Positions 54,290 through 64,000 of a stretch of 64,000 bases of DNA are shown one piece after another. Position 1 is the stretch's first letter, and every line of letters starts with the position of its first letter. The position numbers were made by a program, and so were the translations under genes. The notes under the pieces were generated by a model. That model did no database searches. It worked only from the letters and a program-made list of their open reading frames with translations, and was not told the origin of the DNA. This DNA is from Mesostigma viride (lineage: Eukaryota; Streptophyta; Mesostigmatophyceae; Mesostigmatales; Mesostigmataceae). The stretch spans positions 1,389,924-1,453,923 of the forward strand of contig RPFO01000065.1 in the NCBI GenBank assembly GCA_009746045.1. The letters are read 5' to 3'.

Positions 54290-54860
54290 TACACAAGATC
54301 TGATGGTCATCCAACCGCATTCGGTAACAAAATGCCACCAAATGCTAGCAAAAATGTGCGTTTTTTGTATTTTTCATCACATTTCATGGCAGTTTCCATA
54401 CAAGCTGTGCTTGGTTGAGGCTGGAAACTTGTAGGCATCTTAAACATCATTATTCTAGACATCCCACAAAAATTCAGGTCCATCATAGGGTATTTGATGT
54501 CAGTTTGCTCACAAATGTTACCAAAAATGCACGTTTTTCGTATTTTTCATCACATTCCATGGCAGTTTCCATACAAGATGTGCTCAGTTCAGGCTGGAAA
54601 CTTGCTTGCATCTTTGCCATCATTATTTTAGACATTCCACAAAAATTCAGAACCATCAGAGGGTATTTGATGTCAGTTTGCTCACAAATGTTACCAAAAA
54701 TGCACGTTTTTCGTATTTTTCATCACATTTCAGTGCAGTTTCCGTACAAGATGTGCTCTGTTGAGGCTGGAAACTTGCATGCATCTTAGCCATCATGATT
54801 TTAGACATTCCACAAAAATTCAGGCCCATCATGTTCTATTTGGTAGAGTTATCAATGCCG
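54290..54860. repeat. 173-bp satellite, about three units
   Basis: CACAAAAATTCAG blocks repeat at 173-bp spacing (anchor GACAT at 54458, 54631 and 54804), with shared CACGTTTTTCGTATTTTTCATC and GAGGCTGGAAACTTGC segments. Confidence 0.9.
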
Positions 54861-55249
54861 TACCTGCCAGTTTCCATTACAAATTCTTACCCATGGATGC
54901 GAAACTGCCAGTGTGGAATATCAAGGAGACAATCTGGTCAACTCAAATAAGATGACTCACTAAAACATGGAAACCATTCACGAGTGATGTAAGACAACCC
55001 GTCCAGGAGACATACATAAAAGTTCATTGATATAGACACAGCTGACAATATGCACATGTGGCCATGTGGATGCTCACGCAATTTCTATTATACGGAGGAG
55101 CTTGCTGAACATAATATTGGCAGCTGTCGCATGCATGGCTAGAAAGGTCATTTTACACGTGCACCCACAGCATGCCAAGTAATGTAGTTGCAAATTACTC
55201 AACACGCGGCATGGCGCTGATGCGTTTGCGCGCCCTCATCTCGGTATCG
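54861..55249. other. Unassigned stretch
   Basis: No gene seen. AT-rich; holds ATCAAGGAGACAA (near 54920), a shorter match to the block at 20.74 and 24.25 kb. Confidence 0.35.
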
Positions 55250-55263
55250 CTAGCTAGGAGGTA

Positions 55264-55722
55264 GTGGCCCTAACGAGCCTCGGCCCCGCGCTGGACCCGC
55301 ACCTAGGTGAGTCTCAGATGGGTTTCCGTCGTGGCCGTAACACTTTCATGGCTGTATTTGTGGCGCGCCGGTTGATGGAGGAGGTGCGTCGCATTTGCCC
55401 TGATGGTTTTCCGCTGGTCTTCATCTTTGTTGACTATATTAAGACTTTCGACACGGTCCTCTGGGAGGCTCTTTGGGCCATCTTAGCTCTGGACCGCGTG
55501 CCCGGCCCCAGCGTTTATTGCTGCCATTCGCCGGCTAGCTGTATGAGGGCTCACAGGCAGTAGTAGTGCGGACTGCGGAGGGCACCACCCCACCATTCCC
55601 CCTTCATCACGGGGTGTGGCAAGGTTGTGTCCTGTCCCCATACCTGTTCATTACTGTCGTGGATCACGTCATGCGCCGGGCACATGCGCGCTTTACTGCT
55701 CTTCAGGGGTCCGAGCCCGGCT
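55264..55722 (+). pseudogene. LINE reverse transcriptase, N-terminal half
   Basis: Q-M-G-F-R-R-G-R-N-T (near 55318), V-F-I-F-V-D-Y-I-K-T-F-D-T-V (motif A, near 55410-55455), a frame change, then G-V-W-Q-G-C-V-L-S-P-Y-L-F (motif B, near 55613-55650). Typical LINE RT. A frameshift and a stop break it. Confidence 0.8.
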
Positions 55723-57765
55723 AATTAGGAACATAACTCCGTTGGGAGTGTATGTAGCATGCACAACATATGATCCCAGAGAAAGGGCATATGGCTTTTA
55801 TAATACATTCTAAGCTACTTCCTGCAAGGGTGGGATCGAATGGAAACAACACTAGCTTGCTCGAGGTGCACCAAAGGCAGCTGCCCCACCACGATCTCTC
55901 AAGCAACGCCCTTGGAATCACTAAGGGGAGCCTGTCATGGGGGGGGAATCTTGATCATCATGGCTATACAAGAGCGAGGGTATGGCTTCTCAATGCAGAG
56001 AGCGTCTCTCTGCATAGGCATAGCATTGCTAAATTCTTAATGCAACATCCATGGCCCATGCATATCAGTAGTAGGCATGGCTTGGCTAAATGCCGAAGGC
56101 ATCATCCATGGGGGCCATTATGGGCGCACATATGCGCGTGGGCCACATGCTAGTAGGCTAAGCCTGACTAATCTACATGCACTACTGGTATATATTCCCT
56201 AGTCTGAGGTGGCAGGAGGTGCCTGCATGCCAGGGCTTGTGGTCAACGTGGATGACCGACCCCCTCCAGTATACCGGCTTCCCCCCTGCGCTCTGCCGGA
56301 GCTGAAGGTAGGTCGGCCATAGCTCGCGTCACGCCGCTGTTGCTGGGCCAGGGTCAAGTCGTCGTCCAGCGTAAAGCGAGTCCCCGAGAGCTTCTTGCGG
56401 CCCAAGTTTAAGGAACGACAGCTTGTCCGCCATGTACCTATAAAGGTGAGGAGGCCAGGAGCACGGGTGCCGGGCCAGCCTTACCCCGCGCGCGGGGGAG
56501 GCGGACAGCCGACATCCGCAGCTCCGGCCAGTGAGTTGCATGGGGGCAAGAATGTCGCGCTTAAAAGCCGTGAGAAGAGTCGTCGAGGTCACACCTACCG
56601 GCTGGTCGAAGTGCTTGACGATGACATTGTGGCTGCGCTGGGTGATGTCGGCCTCCTCGCGAATGTCGAGGGCTTGTTGCTTGAGCTGTGCCGCGATGGT
56701 GGAGGTGGTGGAGGTGGTATGATGCCCAGTCCGCCCACTGAGGTGGAGGGAGCATCGCTGGCCGGGCCAGCAGATGCCGGCTGGGCAGCGATGTCCTTCA
56801 CCGCCTGGGCGGTGACTCAGGCCGGCGGTGTCATGCAAGCACTCAAGGGCGGCACCTGGCGGTGGCTCAGTTGGAGGCGCTCGTCGAGGTCGAGGAGCTG
56901 GGCCTTGATGTCGGCAGTGGAGGCGGAAATGGCAGTGGAGGTGGAGGCGACGGTGGTGGAAAGGTGAGGAAGCTCAGTAGCCAGCGTGCCGCCCATTGCT
57001 GCCACATCGGCAGCAAGGGGGGTCACGTGCTGCTGAAAGGCTTCCGTAAGGATGGAACGGAGTGTGGGGGCGGAGATGGCCTGGAGCCCAGATCTCGCCG
57101 TCAGAGCGCATGAGAAGGGAGTTGAGAATGGTGTGCTGGAGTTGCATGGGGGCGGGCGCACCCGAGCAGGGCGTCGGGGTTAAACCAATTCCCGTGCGGG
57201 GTGATGAGGCGATTCAGATGTCGTGGAGATGGAGGCACAGGTCGTAAAGCGAGGCGTAGTCCCCGAAGAAGAGGCAATGCATGGCAGATGCCGGGGACAT
57301 GTTGGTCCAGTCGTGATCGTCGACCTTGAAAGGTTCGAGCCGAAAGCACGGTTCTGTGGGGCGTGAAAACCCTCCTGTTTTGTCGGCTGGGCAGCTGCGT
57401 TTAGGGTCAGGCGATGCCGATGGCGAGGCATTAAGCCCGGGAGGGTTCGGGGCGACCACCAGTGCGCGACTAGTGTCACCGCTGCCTGCCGGACCTGAGG
57501 GCGAAGCTGCAGCTGGAGCTGCAGACGTCTGACGTATTTTCATGGCCGAGTGCAGCCGCCAGGCTGCGTTGCGTCGAGGAGCTTGTCATATATTGCGTAA
57601 TAGCTTCGGAAAATTATATCAGCATGTGCGTCTTAGAAAGACGAAGCGATAGTGATATTCACAGCCGAATTCGGTGCTCAAACGTGAAAGTTATGAGCTC
57701 CGCCGTCAGCCATGGCAACCTCGTGGCTCGTGGCAAGCCCTAGCTTGTGGCTCGTGGCAAGCTGG
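55723..57765 (-). mobile_element. ORF1-only LINE derivative (half-LINE), minus strand
   Basis: 2043 bp bounded by an 11-bp TSD, cgagcccggct (55712-55722, 57766-57776). The left end is a LINE 3' tail on the minus strand: AATTAGGAACATAACTCC and the CTCCCAACGGAG stem, closely matching 58937-58870. The interior reads as ORF1 on the minus strand (57543 to 56199). ORF2 is absent, so the element goes directly from ORF1 to the 3' tail, like mammalian HAL1 half-L1 elements. Confidence 0.7.
56199..57543 (-). pseudogene. LINE ORF1-like protein, frameshifted
   Basis: ATG at 57543, Ala/Ser/Pro-rich start, then W-T-N-M-S-P-A-S-A-M. The frame then shifts several times through a coiled-coil-like segment (D-I-K-A-Q-L-L-D-L-D-E-R-L, near 56890) and Q-L-K-Q-Q-A-L-D-I-R-E-E-A-D (near 56670). 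It ends in a frame with K-L-S-G-T-R-F-T-L-D-D-D-L-T-L-A-Q-Q-Q-R-R (near 56350), which matches the C-terminal RNA-binding part of L1-type ORF1 proteins. No CCHC knuckle. Confidence 0.6.
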
Positions 57766-57776
57766 CGAGCCCGGCT

Positions 57777-58712
57777 TGGACATCCTTAACGAGCGCGAAC
57801 ACGGCGGCGGTGGCGGCCCCTGGTTACCGCCTGTCCGACCTGATTTATGCGGATGATACCACCCTCATCGAGCGCCCCGAGCACATTCAGACCTGGCTGG
57901 ACTGTCTGGGCTTGGAGGCGCGGGCAGTGGGGTTGGAGATCAGTGTCAAAACCGAGGCGATGGTGATTGGGGCTACAAGTCGCCCGCCGCTGCCGCGGCT
58001 GCTAGACGGGACGGAGGTCCCGTTCCGTGATCGCTTCAAACTGCTGGGGAGCATGCTCCCCGACACCGCCGACGATGTGGACATCCGCATCGGCGCCTGG
58101 CCTGGGCTAGGCATCGTTCGCTCAAAACCTACTGGCACTCGAAGGCCCTGGGCGAGCACCGCAAGCGGATGCTCTTAAAGCTCTTGGTTCTCACGGTGCT
58201 CACGTATGGCGCAGAGGCGTGGACACTCGCGGACACGCTGGCCGCCAGGCTGGACGGCATGGTTAATTTACAGGATGCTTCGACAGGTCCTGAATGTAGG
58301 GTTTTCCACACATAGGGCATTAGAGTCTTTGTATCAGGGTATGCCTCGCATTTTGGACGAGATTAGACAGCGTAGGATAGCATTCGTAGGACATCTTGCT
58401 CGCACCAAACAGGTAGACACCGACCTCGGTCTGGCCGGCCCCCAGCTGCTTGGCCAGCCAGGGCGGCATATCCTGACCTGGCCTGGCCCCAAGGACATTC
58501 CTAAAAAGATGGGTAAGCATGCCATGACCTACCCACAGCTGTTGCTGGCCGACCTTGTGTTCCCAGCCCCGTTTGAACATCGCATTCACTCCCTCTCTCT
58601 TGCTTGGACTGCTATGCAGGACAAGAAGAGGTGCAAGACAATTGTCCAGGCTCACACGCCAGCCCCTGTGGGCAAGCCCCCCCCCCCCCAAGAGGAAGGG
58701 GTGATTTGCTGA
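57777..58712 (+). pseudogene. LINE reverse transcriptase, C-terminal half and tail domain
   Basis: S-D-L-I-Y-A-D-D-T-T-L-I (RT motif C, near 57837-57872), G-L-E-I-S-V-K-T-E (motif D), F-K-L-L-G-S-M-L (motif E). After shifts, L-T-Y-G-A-E-A-W-T-L and F-V-G-H-L-A-R-T-K-Q-V-D-T and a C-terminal W-T-A-M-Q-D-K. Stop TGA 58710-58712. Same family as the fragments at 14.9 and 31.9 kb. Confidence 0.8.
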
Positions 58713-58937
58713 GTAGGGTAGTCAGGGTTTTTTCTAGATAGATTAGCTTAGAGTTAGACTAGTTCGGTTTCGCGGCTTTGCCCACCTCCATCCATCCAGT
58801 AAGGGAATATGTGCTACATGATCTCCCAACAGAGTCATGTTATAATTTGATGAAATTTAATTTTAATGCCCCTTCTAAGGGATATGTGCTAGCTACATAT
58901 ACTCCCAACGGAGTTATGTTCTTAATTAATTAATGAG

Positions 58938-59549
58938 TTAAATATACTTGAGGGTCCTCTACAGGTTTACCCTTTTGGTGTCCATAATATGTACATTGAC
59001 TACCTAGCTGAAGGAGATATCTTGGGTTGTACGAGGCCGGAGGGAGGGTTTTTTCGGGCATGTACAGGGGCGATTCGTACATAATTAAGCGTACTGATGT
59101 AAGGGCCACTACGGTATGCCCTACATGCAACTGGCTGGGATCACACCATGTGCATGTCCCGCCACTAATCCAGCAAGTAACAGTGCACATATGCTTACAC
59201 TCCATGCTCATGCACGGCTAGCTTGTGTCCGCATGTCCGGCCTCGCTGGCCATGCATGCAATTAATATTAATGCATGTGCACATGTGCACAAAATTTTTG
59301 TTCTATCAGGTCCCCAATCGGCCCCATCATGCACATGGGCAATCTGCATGATTGATCTGAATTCGTGCACACTGTCATCTTCTGCAAGGAAACGAAAATG
59401 GACATCGCCCAATTAAGAAATTTGAATAATAACTGTAGATCACGTATCAAGAATCACGCATGCAGGTGGTGCACTAGCTATACACCATTGAAAAAACAAG
59501 AAGCAATCATTACCATAAATAACTATATCTAAGGCATTTCCCACAAAGC
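58938..59549. other. Intergenic stretch downstream of VTE3
   Basis: No ORF of note. A TGCATGCAATTAATATTAAT region near 59250. Presumably includes the 3' UTR of the minus-strand VTE3 gene. Confidence 0.4.
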
Positions 59550-59626
59550 TCAAATGCTCCATGACTTCGGGAAGATCAAGTTCTTGATCCACATGTAAAT
59601 CGGCACCCAGAAGTAGTAAAAACCAC
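59550..59626 (-). CDS. VTE3: VTE3 last exon, membrane anchor
   Basis: 77 nt. Acceptor AAAGTGCAG. Encodes G-F-Y-Y-F-W-V-P-I-Y-M-W-I-K-N-L-I-F-P-K and stop. Plant VTE3 proteins end with a similar Y-x-x-x-P-I-Y-M-W-I-K anchor. Too short to appear as an isolated ORF; found by homology and phase. Confidence 0.9.
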
Positions 59627-62600
59627 CTGCACTTTCAGCCAGTGGATGATAGAGGGGGAGGGGGAGAAAATGGTTGAAGAGGTTCAGACAATGACAAGGA
59701 CAAAAGGCATTGGCAACAAACATTTCATGAAACCGGGCAGCACCATACTAAGTGAGGCAAGTCACTACCAGAAAGAAAGAGTAAGCTAACCGCATTCTTT
59801 GCAACATCCTACAGCATTTACCAGTACGCCATAATCCAAGGACAGAACAGTCTGAGATGTCTCCAGGACGCGCAAGGAAATCGTTAACCGTGGAAGTAAA
59901 GGGGGCCCACACGTGTCACACCAATTTCGCTATAGCTATTTTGTGCCCTGGTGCTCGTCTCACCCACCCACACAATACCTCAGCGCTGATCCCAAACCCT
60001 GCACCACAACGACCTTGCGTCGCTGTCCCATGAGTTATTGGAACGGTTGGAGGGAAGCTGACACAAGGTGAGCGCCTCAAGGGCGTAGTACACTTACGGC
60101 ACAGCGCAGATCCCCATACTTGGCACTGGTGTCCATGCGCCCACGCACCCTCATTTGTTAGAAGACAGCTGATGCCACCCCTATGGACGCCATGGGAAGC
60201 ATCTTCCAACGATCCATTGCTAGCATCGCCACTCACCATCCAACAACCAGTCTCACCCACTCACCATCCAACAACCAGCCTCGCCCACTCACCATCCAAC
60301 AACCAGTCTCACCCACTCACCATCCAACAACCAGCCTCGCCCACTCACCATCCAACAACCAGTCTCGCCCACTCACCATCCAACAACCAGCCTCGCCCAC
60401 TCACCATCCAACAACCAGCCTCGCCCACTCACCATCATCAACCAGCCTCGCCCACTCACCATCCAACAACCAGCCTCGCCTACTCACCATCATCAACCAG
60501 CCTCGCCCACTCACCATCCAACAACCAGTCTCACCCACTCACCATCCATCAACCAGCCTCGCCTACTCACCATCATCAACCAGCCTCGCCCACTCACCAT
60601 CCAACAACCAGTCTCGCCCACTCACCATCCAACAACCAGTCTCGCCCACTCACCATCATCAACCAGCCTCGCCCACTCACCATCCAACAACCAGCCTCGC
60701 CCACTCACCATCCAACAACCAGTCTCGCCCACTCACCATCCAACAACCAGTCTCACCCACTCACCCAGCGTGCCCAGTAGCAGGTTGAGCGCAAACTCCA
60801 ACGGGTTCTTCTTTGTCGTCAAACTCTCCGCCTTGGGCCCCAGCTTGAGAGGGGACTCCCCTGCCACCGGCTTGACGCCCGTGACCGAGCAGCCCATGAT
60901 GAGGCCGTGGCGCCGTACGCCGCGGTACCAGCTGGGGCCGATGCGCTTGATCTGCACGTCGGTGAACCCCGCCTTGGTGAACCACTCGATGTACTCGCTC
61001 TCCTTGGGGAACAGCATCCACACGTCGGCGAAGAAGGCAGAGATCGGGTTGGTCGGGTGCACGGGCCCGATCAGGCAGGCCTTGCCGCCGGGCTTGAGCA
61101 GCCGGTAGGCCTCGCAGATGCCGCGCTGCGGCTCGGGCCAGTACTCAATGCTGCGGGGGTAGGGGGGGGGGGGGTGTAGTGAACGGCAAGGGGGGGGCGG
61201 GGGCAGTACACTGAAGTTAAATGGGGGGTGTATTGTGAATGAATAATTCGTAGCCGTGCATCGTGTACAGGGGCGGTCGATGCGATGCCCCTTGGTCCGT
61301 GGTTTGTGGGTCTCAGCAACGTTGTGCCGAGCGTAGGGACGGGCTGCGCTGGGTTTCAGCGATGGTTGGGGCCCGGTGACGTGGCATGAGCGGGTGCCGC
61401 CAGCGAGACCCTGGCACTGTAAAGGGGCAAGGGGGCGGCCGTCTATGTGGGTGCACACGTAAACACTGGTTGATGGAAGATCTCGCGGTATCTCGAATGG
61501 TTGGTTGGTAATCCACAACGGTCTTGTCACGGAGCCATGCTGGCCAGGGGTTTGTGAACTGTGGTGTTTTTTTTGCGATGGCTTGTACTGAAGGGCTCAT
61601 GACAGTGACTGGCTGTGCTCTGCAACAGAGACAAACGTCGTCCAGGGGGGCGGGAGTCCACTCTTGTTTTGACCTTTGTGCCACTGTCGAAGTAAGGCAG
61701 GCGTGTGGCAAGGGCTGCATTCCCCCTGACCAAAAAGGCTTGTTTCCCACTCCCACCTTCCATGTCATGCATATCACGGTGCGCGCAGAGGCGATAATGG
61801 TGCATGGGGCCAGGTGCATGGGGCCAGGTGCATGGGGCCAGGTATATGGGGCCAGGTGCATGGGGCCAGGTGCGTGGGGCCAGGTGCATGGGCCCAGGTG
61901 CATGGGGCCAGGTGCATGGGGCCAGGTGCATGGGGCCAGGTGCATGGGGCCAGGTGCATGGGGCCAGGTGCATGGGGCCAGGTGATTGGGGCCAGGTGCA
62001 TGGGGCCAGGTGCATGGGGCCAGGTGCACGGGGCCAGGTGCATGGGGATGCCCTTGTCCACGTGCCAGCGCGTCCCCACACTACGCCTTGTCCCCACACG
62101 ACGAAGGGAGGGTGAATCACAGAGATGCCAACATGCATCAGAAGACTACCTCCCCTCCTCCCATCTTCCCCCTTCCCCCCCCCCCCCCCCTTGCCTCAAC
62201 TCCACCCCCCCCTCCTTCCCCTTCCCCGCGCTTTCAACCCCTTCCCTGATTTTCGACCCATGTCGCCCACTTGCACTGTCAACATATCGCCAGCCATTTG
62301 CCACGCAGGCACCCATGTGTGTACGCCAGACCTGTCGCACATCGCACGCGCTGCCCTGCCCCCCCACAGAGTTGCGTGCGCATGAAAGACGCCGGCTCAT
62401 CACCCATCTTGTCCTACTTATCCTCTGCCCGCGCCCCACGGTGTGTCAACGCCTAACAACGCGCCATCACGCCCTTCTCACCTGCCCGCGGAGACGTATC
62501 GGTCAAAGGCGTCGGTCGGCAGCGGCACGTCCTCCGCATCGCCCTCCATGATGGTGCACTCCTTCAGCGCCTCCTGTGATGTGTTTAGAGGTTGGTTCAG

Positions 62601-63022
62601 AGGTGAGTTCACAAGGGTTTTACAAGGGTTGTGTACGAGCAGGTGGGGTGGTGGCACAAGGTGAGTTTGCGCCGCAGCAAGCGCAGGCAGAGACTGACGT
62701 TGATGCGCTTTTTGAGCGCCCCTGCAGGATGCATCCTGATTATGGCATGACAATGGAGATTCGACCATGTCTAGGACCACCACAGGGCAATTCCCCAAGA
62801 TGGCAGCACAACCTTCCCAACTCGCAAACCCCGGCCCACGAGGACATGAATCAAGCCCAAAATATGCCTGCTGCTGCTGCTGCTGGTGGTGGTGGTGGTG
62901 GTGGTGGTGGTGGTGGTGGTGGTGGTGGTGGTGGTGGTGGTGGTGGTATTGGTGGTGGTATTGGTGGTGGTGGTGGTGGTGGTGGTGGTGGTGGTGGTGG
63001 TGGTGGTGGTGGTGGTGGTGGT

Positions 63023-63056
<34 letters not shown>

Positions 63057-64000
63057 GGTGCGGTGGGGTGTGGGGCACGTGGCTATCGCTTTGCAAGGCC
63101 ACTGCCTGCGGCTGGATTGCGATCAAGTAGGGCATGGAAACGCTGAACACTTCGACAAGCACAACACCTGAATACATAGCATCAACACTTTACTTAGCAA
63201 ACATCATCATATTGTGAATCCCTACACTTCTCTCGTGTCACAAGCTAGAAGTCATCCTTACACTTGTCATGGGCCACAAGCAATTCGTCACACTGGAAAA
63301 ATGTGCATCTTCCGAGAGAGCTCCTTGTTTGCAAATAAATGTCGTGGATTCTAAGAATTATGTGCAGCAAGGCTTTCTCTCTCCAATACTTCGATAATAA
63401 CGTTTTGCCTCAGAATCTTAGCAGTTGATTGTCAGTTCATTGCGCCCCATTCACTACACCTTACTGGCCCTGACCAGGCTGGCAGACAGGGCACGAAACA
63501 ACAGCAGATCAGGCGTACAAGATATTACTGTCATCATGCCGGTACGTGCCTTCTGCTTCGCCTTCTGCAGCTGGTGCGGCGATTGGTCCACCATCGTCAC
63601 GTTCTTCGCGGGAATCGACTTCACCACGCCCAACGTGCAGAAGCCGGTGCCCGCGCCCACGTCGACGACCTTCAAATTCGGGCTGCGGCAGGAGGTGGAC
63701 ACAAATGAGAAACCCAACTATATAAAGTCAGCCACGGTGAAATTGCCATCGTGACGTTGTCAACCTTCCATTTCATGAAAAGTGTACACGCCTGCTGCAA
63801 TGAAAATGATGTCGCTGAAGGCGTTACCTCCGGATACAAATGTACGTGCCGTGAACGATGAAAGCTGAAACGGATAATGATTCAGGGACTTTCAAACTAC
63901 GAATTCATGGTATGAAAATTACAAAACTCCCACCTGTCCAGACCGGCAACGGACAGGGCATCCTCCCGCATTTCCTCGTCCCAGTGAAGAGGGTTGACAA
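59550..64000 (-). CDS. VTE3: 2-methyl-6-phytyl-1,4-benzoquinol methyltransferase (VTE3/APG1 type), 5' end outside the window
   Basis: Plastid inner-envelope SAM methyltransferase that methylates MPBQ and MSBQ in tocopherol and plastoquinone synthesis. Five exons on the minus strand: 63934-64000 (partial), 63550-63682, 62482-62573, 60765-61150, 59550-59626, coding about 250 residues in register. Seen: N-P-L-H-W-D-E-E-M-R; SAM motif I V-V-D-V-G-A-G-T-G-F; D-Q-S-P-H-Q-L; G-D-A-E-D-V-P-L-P; Y-W-P-E-P-Q-R-G-I; D-V-W-M-L-F-P-K-E; W-Y-R-G-V-R-R-H-G-L-I-M-G-C-S-V-T-G-V-K-P; then a C-terminal hydrophobic anchor F-Y-Y-F-W-V-P-I-Y-M-W-I-K and stop TGA. All junctions have GT-AG ends except the donor of exon 2, which must be GC. 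Transit peptide and N-terminus lie beyond 64000. Confidence 0.93.
60231..60764 (-). repeat. 28-bp minisatellite starting at a VTE3 splice donor
   Basis: About 19 units of 25-28 bp. On the gene strand each full unit begins GTGAGTGGG and includes CTGGTTGTTGGATG. The true donor of the main exon is the first unit. Confidence 0.93.
60765..61150 (-). CDS. VTE3: VTE3 main exon
   Basis: 386 nt. Acceptor preceded by a C-only tract (CCCCCGCAG). Encodes the Y-W-P-E-P-Q-R-G to L-L-L-G-T-L section. Donor GTGAGTGGG at 60764-60756; reading through would enter the minisatellite. Confidence 0.92.
61797..62050. repeat. 14-bp minisatellite (GGGGCCAGGTGCAT) in VTE3 intron
   Basis: About 17 units with few variants (TATATG, GCGTGG, GATTGG). 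Lies in the intron between the 62.5 and 61.1 kb exons. Confidence 0.93.
62482..62573 (-). CDS. VTE3: VTE3 exon with motif II region
   Basis: 92 nt. Acceptor ATCACAG, donor GTGAGA. Encodes E-A-L-K-E-C-T-I-M-E-G-D-A-E-D and D-R-Y-V-S-A-G. Confidence 0.9.
62878..63047. repeat. (GGT)n microsatellite in VTE3 intron
   Basis: More than 50 GGT triplets with two GGTATT interruptions, preceded by a short CTG run. Open in several frames as poly-Gly, Val, Trp or Pro, all artefactual. Confidence 0.95.
63550..63682 (-). CDS. VTE3: VTE3 exon with SAM-binding motif I
   Basis: 133 nt. Acceptor GCCGCAG. Encodes the glycine-rich V-G-A-G-T-G-F loop and Q-S-P-H-Q-L-Q-K-A-K-Q-K. Ends on a codon boundary with GCACGT following, so the donor is GC. 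The nearby GT (63545-63544) would break the frame. Confidence 0.9.
63934..64000 (-). CDS. VTE3: VTE3 exon (first visible, partial)
   Basis: Encodes N-P-L-H-W-D-E-E-M-R-E-D-A-L and ends after GAC AG at donor GTGGGA (phase 2). Confidence 0.88.

Larger units (their letters stand above)
55250..58937 (+). mobile_element. 5'-truncated LINE with (TTAA) tail, interrupted by a LINE derivative
   Basis: Non-LTR element whose pol debris runs 55264-55722 and 57777-58712, then a 3' UTR with two copies of a CTCCCAAC(A/G)GAG hairpin module and a TTAATTAATTAA tail (58922-58935). The 5' end is truncated. The insertion at 55723-57765 splits the RT between motif B and the Y-A-D-D box. Confidence 0.8.

Noticed and set aside
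60231-60764. Regular short repeats resembling a CRISPR array
   Set aside because: Units are contiguous with no unique spacers and lie in a eukaryotic intron; it is a minisatellite.
61797-62050. Long open frames across the 14-bp repeats
   Set aside because: Open only because the 14-bp unit lacks stops in several frames; intronic.
62878-63047. Poly-Gly, Val, Trp or Pro ORFs on both strands
   Set aside because: GGT microsatellite artefacts.

Overview
The window is nuclear DNA from a eukaryote, most likely a chlorophyte green alga of the chlamydomonadalean type. The main evidence is a spliced, high-GC plastid methyltransferase gene (VTE3 type, tocopherol and plastoquinone synthesis) at the right end, with minisatellite-filled introns. 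Almost everything else is transposable elements and satellites, many nested and datable by their target-site duplications (TSDs). The species is inference; no rRNA or organelle marker is present.

Layout. 9-9516: copia-like LTR retrotransposon A (TSD tccac), inserted into the RNase H part of a decayed minus-strand retroelement, R1 (9517-13456). R1 also carries a LINE 3'-end insertion (about 9847-10275). 13.5-16.8 kb: a possible first exon of a host gene, a LINE scrap and a CATGCATGCAAACACC-type minisatellite. 16792-18108 and 18720-20470: two hAT elements with truncated BED/N-terminal transposase ORFs. About 21077: LTR of a fourth copia-like element, D. 22.0-22.6 kb: C-terminal scrap of a non-LTR pol. 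23380-29812: element E, with perfect 5-bp TSDs, about 550-bp nearly identical LTRs and no recognisable coding capacity (LARD-like). 31.6-31.83 kb: a cluster of palindromes and a (TTAA)n tract. 31.9-32.98 kb: LINE debris. 32979-48839: copia-like element C (TSD gaaga), inserted in LINE pol debris and itself split inside gag by the younger copia-like element B (35840-43296, TSD cccct). 49.2-49.9 kb: a GTGACACC minisatellite. 50181-52260: piggyBac-like non-autonomous element with TTAA TSDs. 52.2-54.1 kb: unknown minus-strand ORFs. 54.3-54.86 kb: 173-bp satellite. 55.25-58.94 kb: a LINE interrupted by a 2-kb ORF1-only LINE derivative with an 11-bp TSD. 59550-64000: VTE3 on the minus strand, five exons visible, 5' end off the window.

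The most unusual system is the A/B/C/D family. All three copies with readable pol (A, B, C) place integrase upstream of an aspartic-protease-like domain, giving gag, CCHC, HHCC-integrase-SH3-like, protease, RT, RNase H. Copia-type Pseudoviridae elements have protease before integrase. In these copies the RT box is HGDD rather than YVDD and the protease motif is DT(N/Q)(A/S). There is an extra ORF (ORF0) between the 5' LTR and gag. LTRs begin AGTTA plus a hairpin instead of TG. In B and C the 3' untranslated region contains tRNA D-arm-like and T-arm-like hairpins whose stems covary. B has an intact 1.2-kb-codon pol frame and LTRs differing at only two sites that I can see, so it is the youngest and best reference copy.
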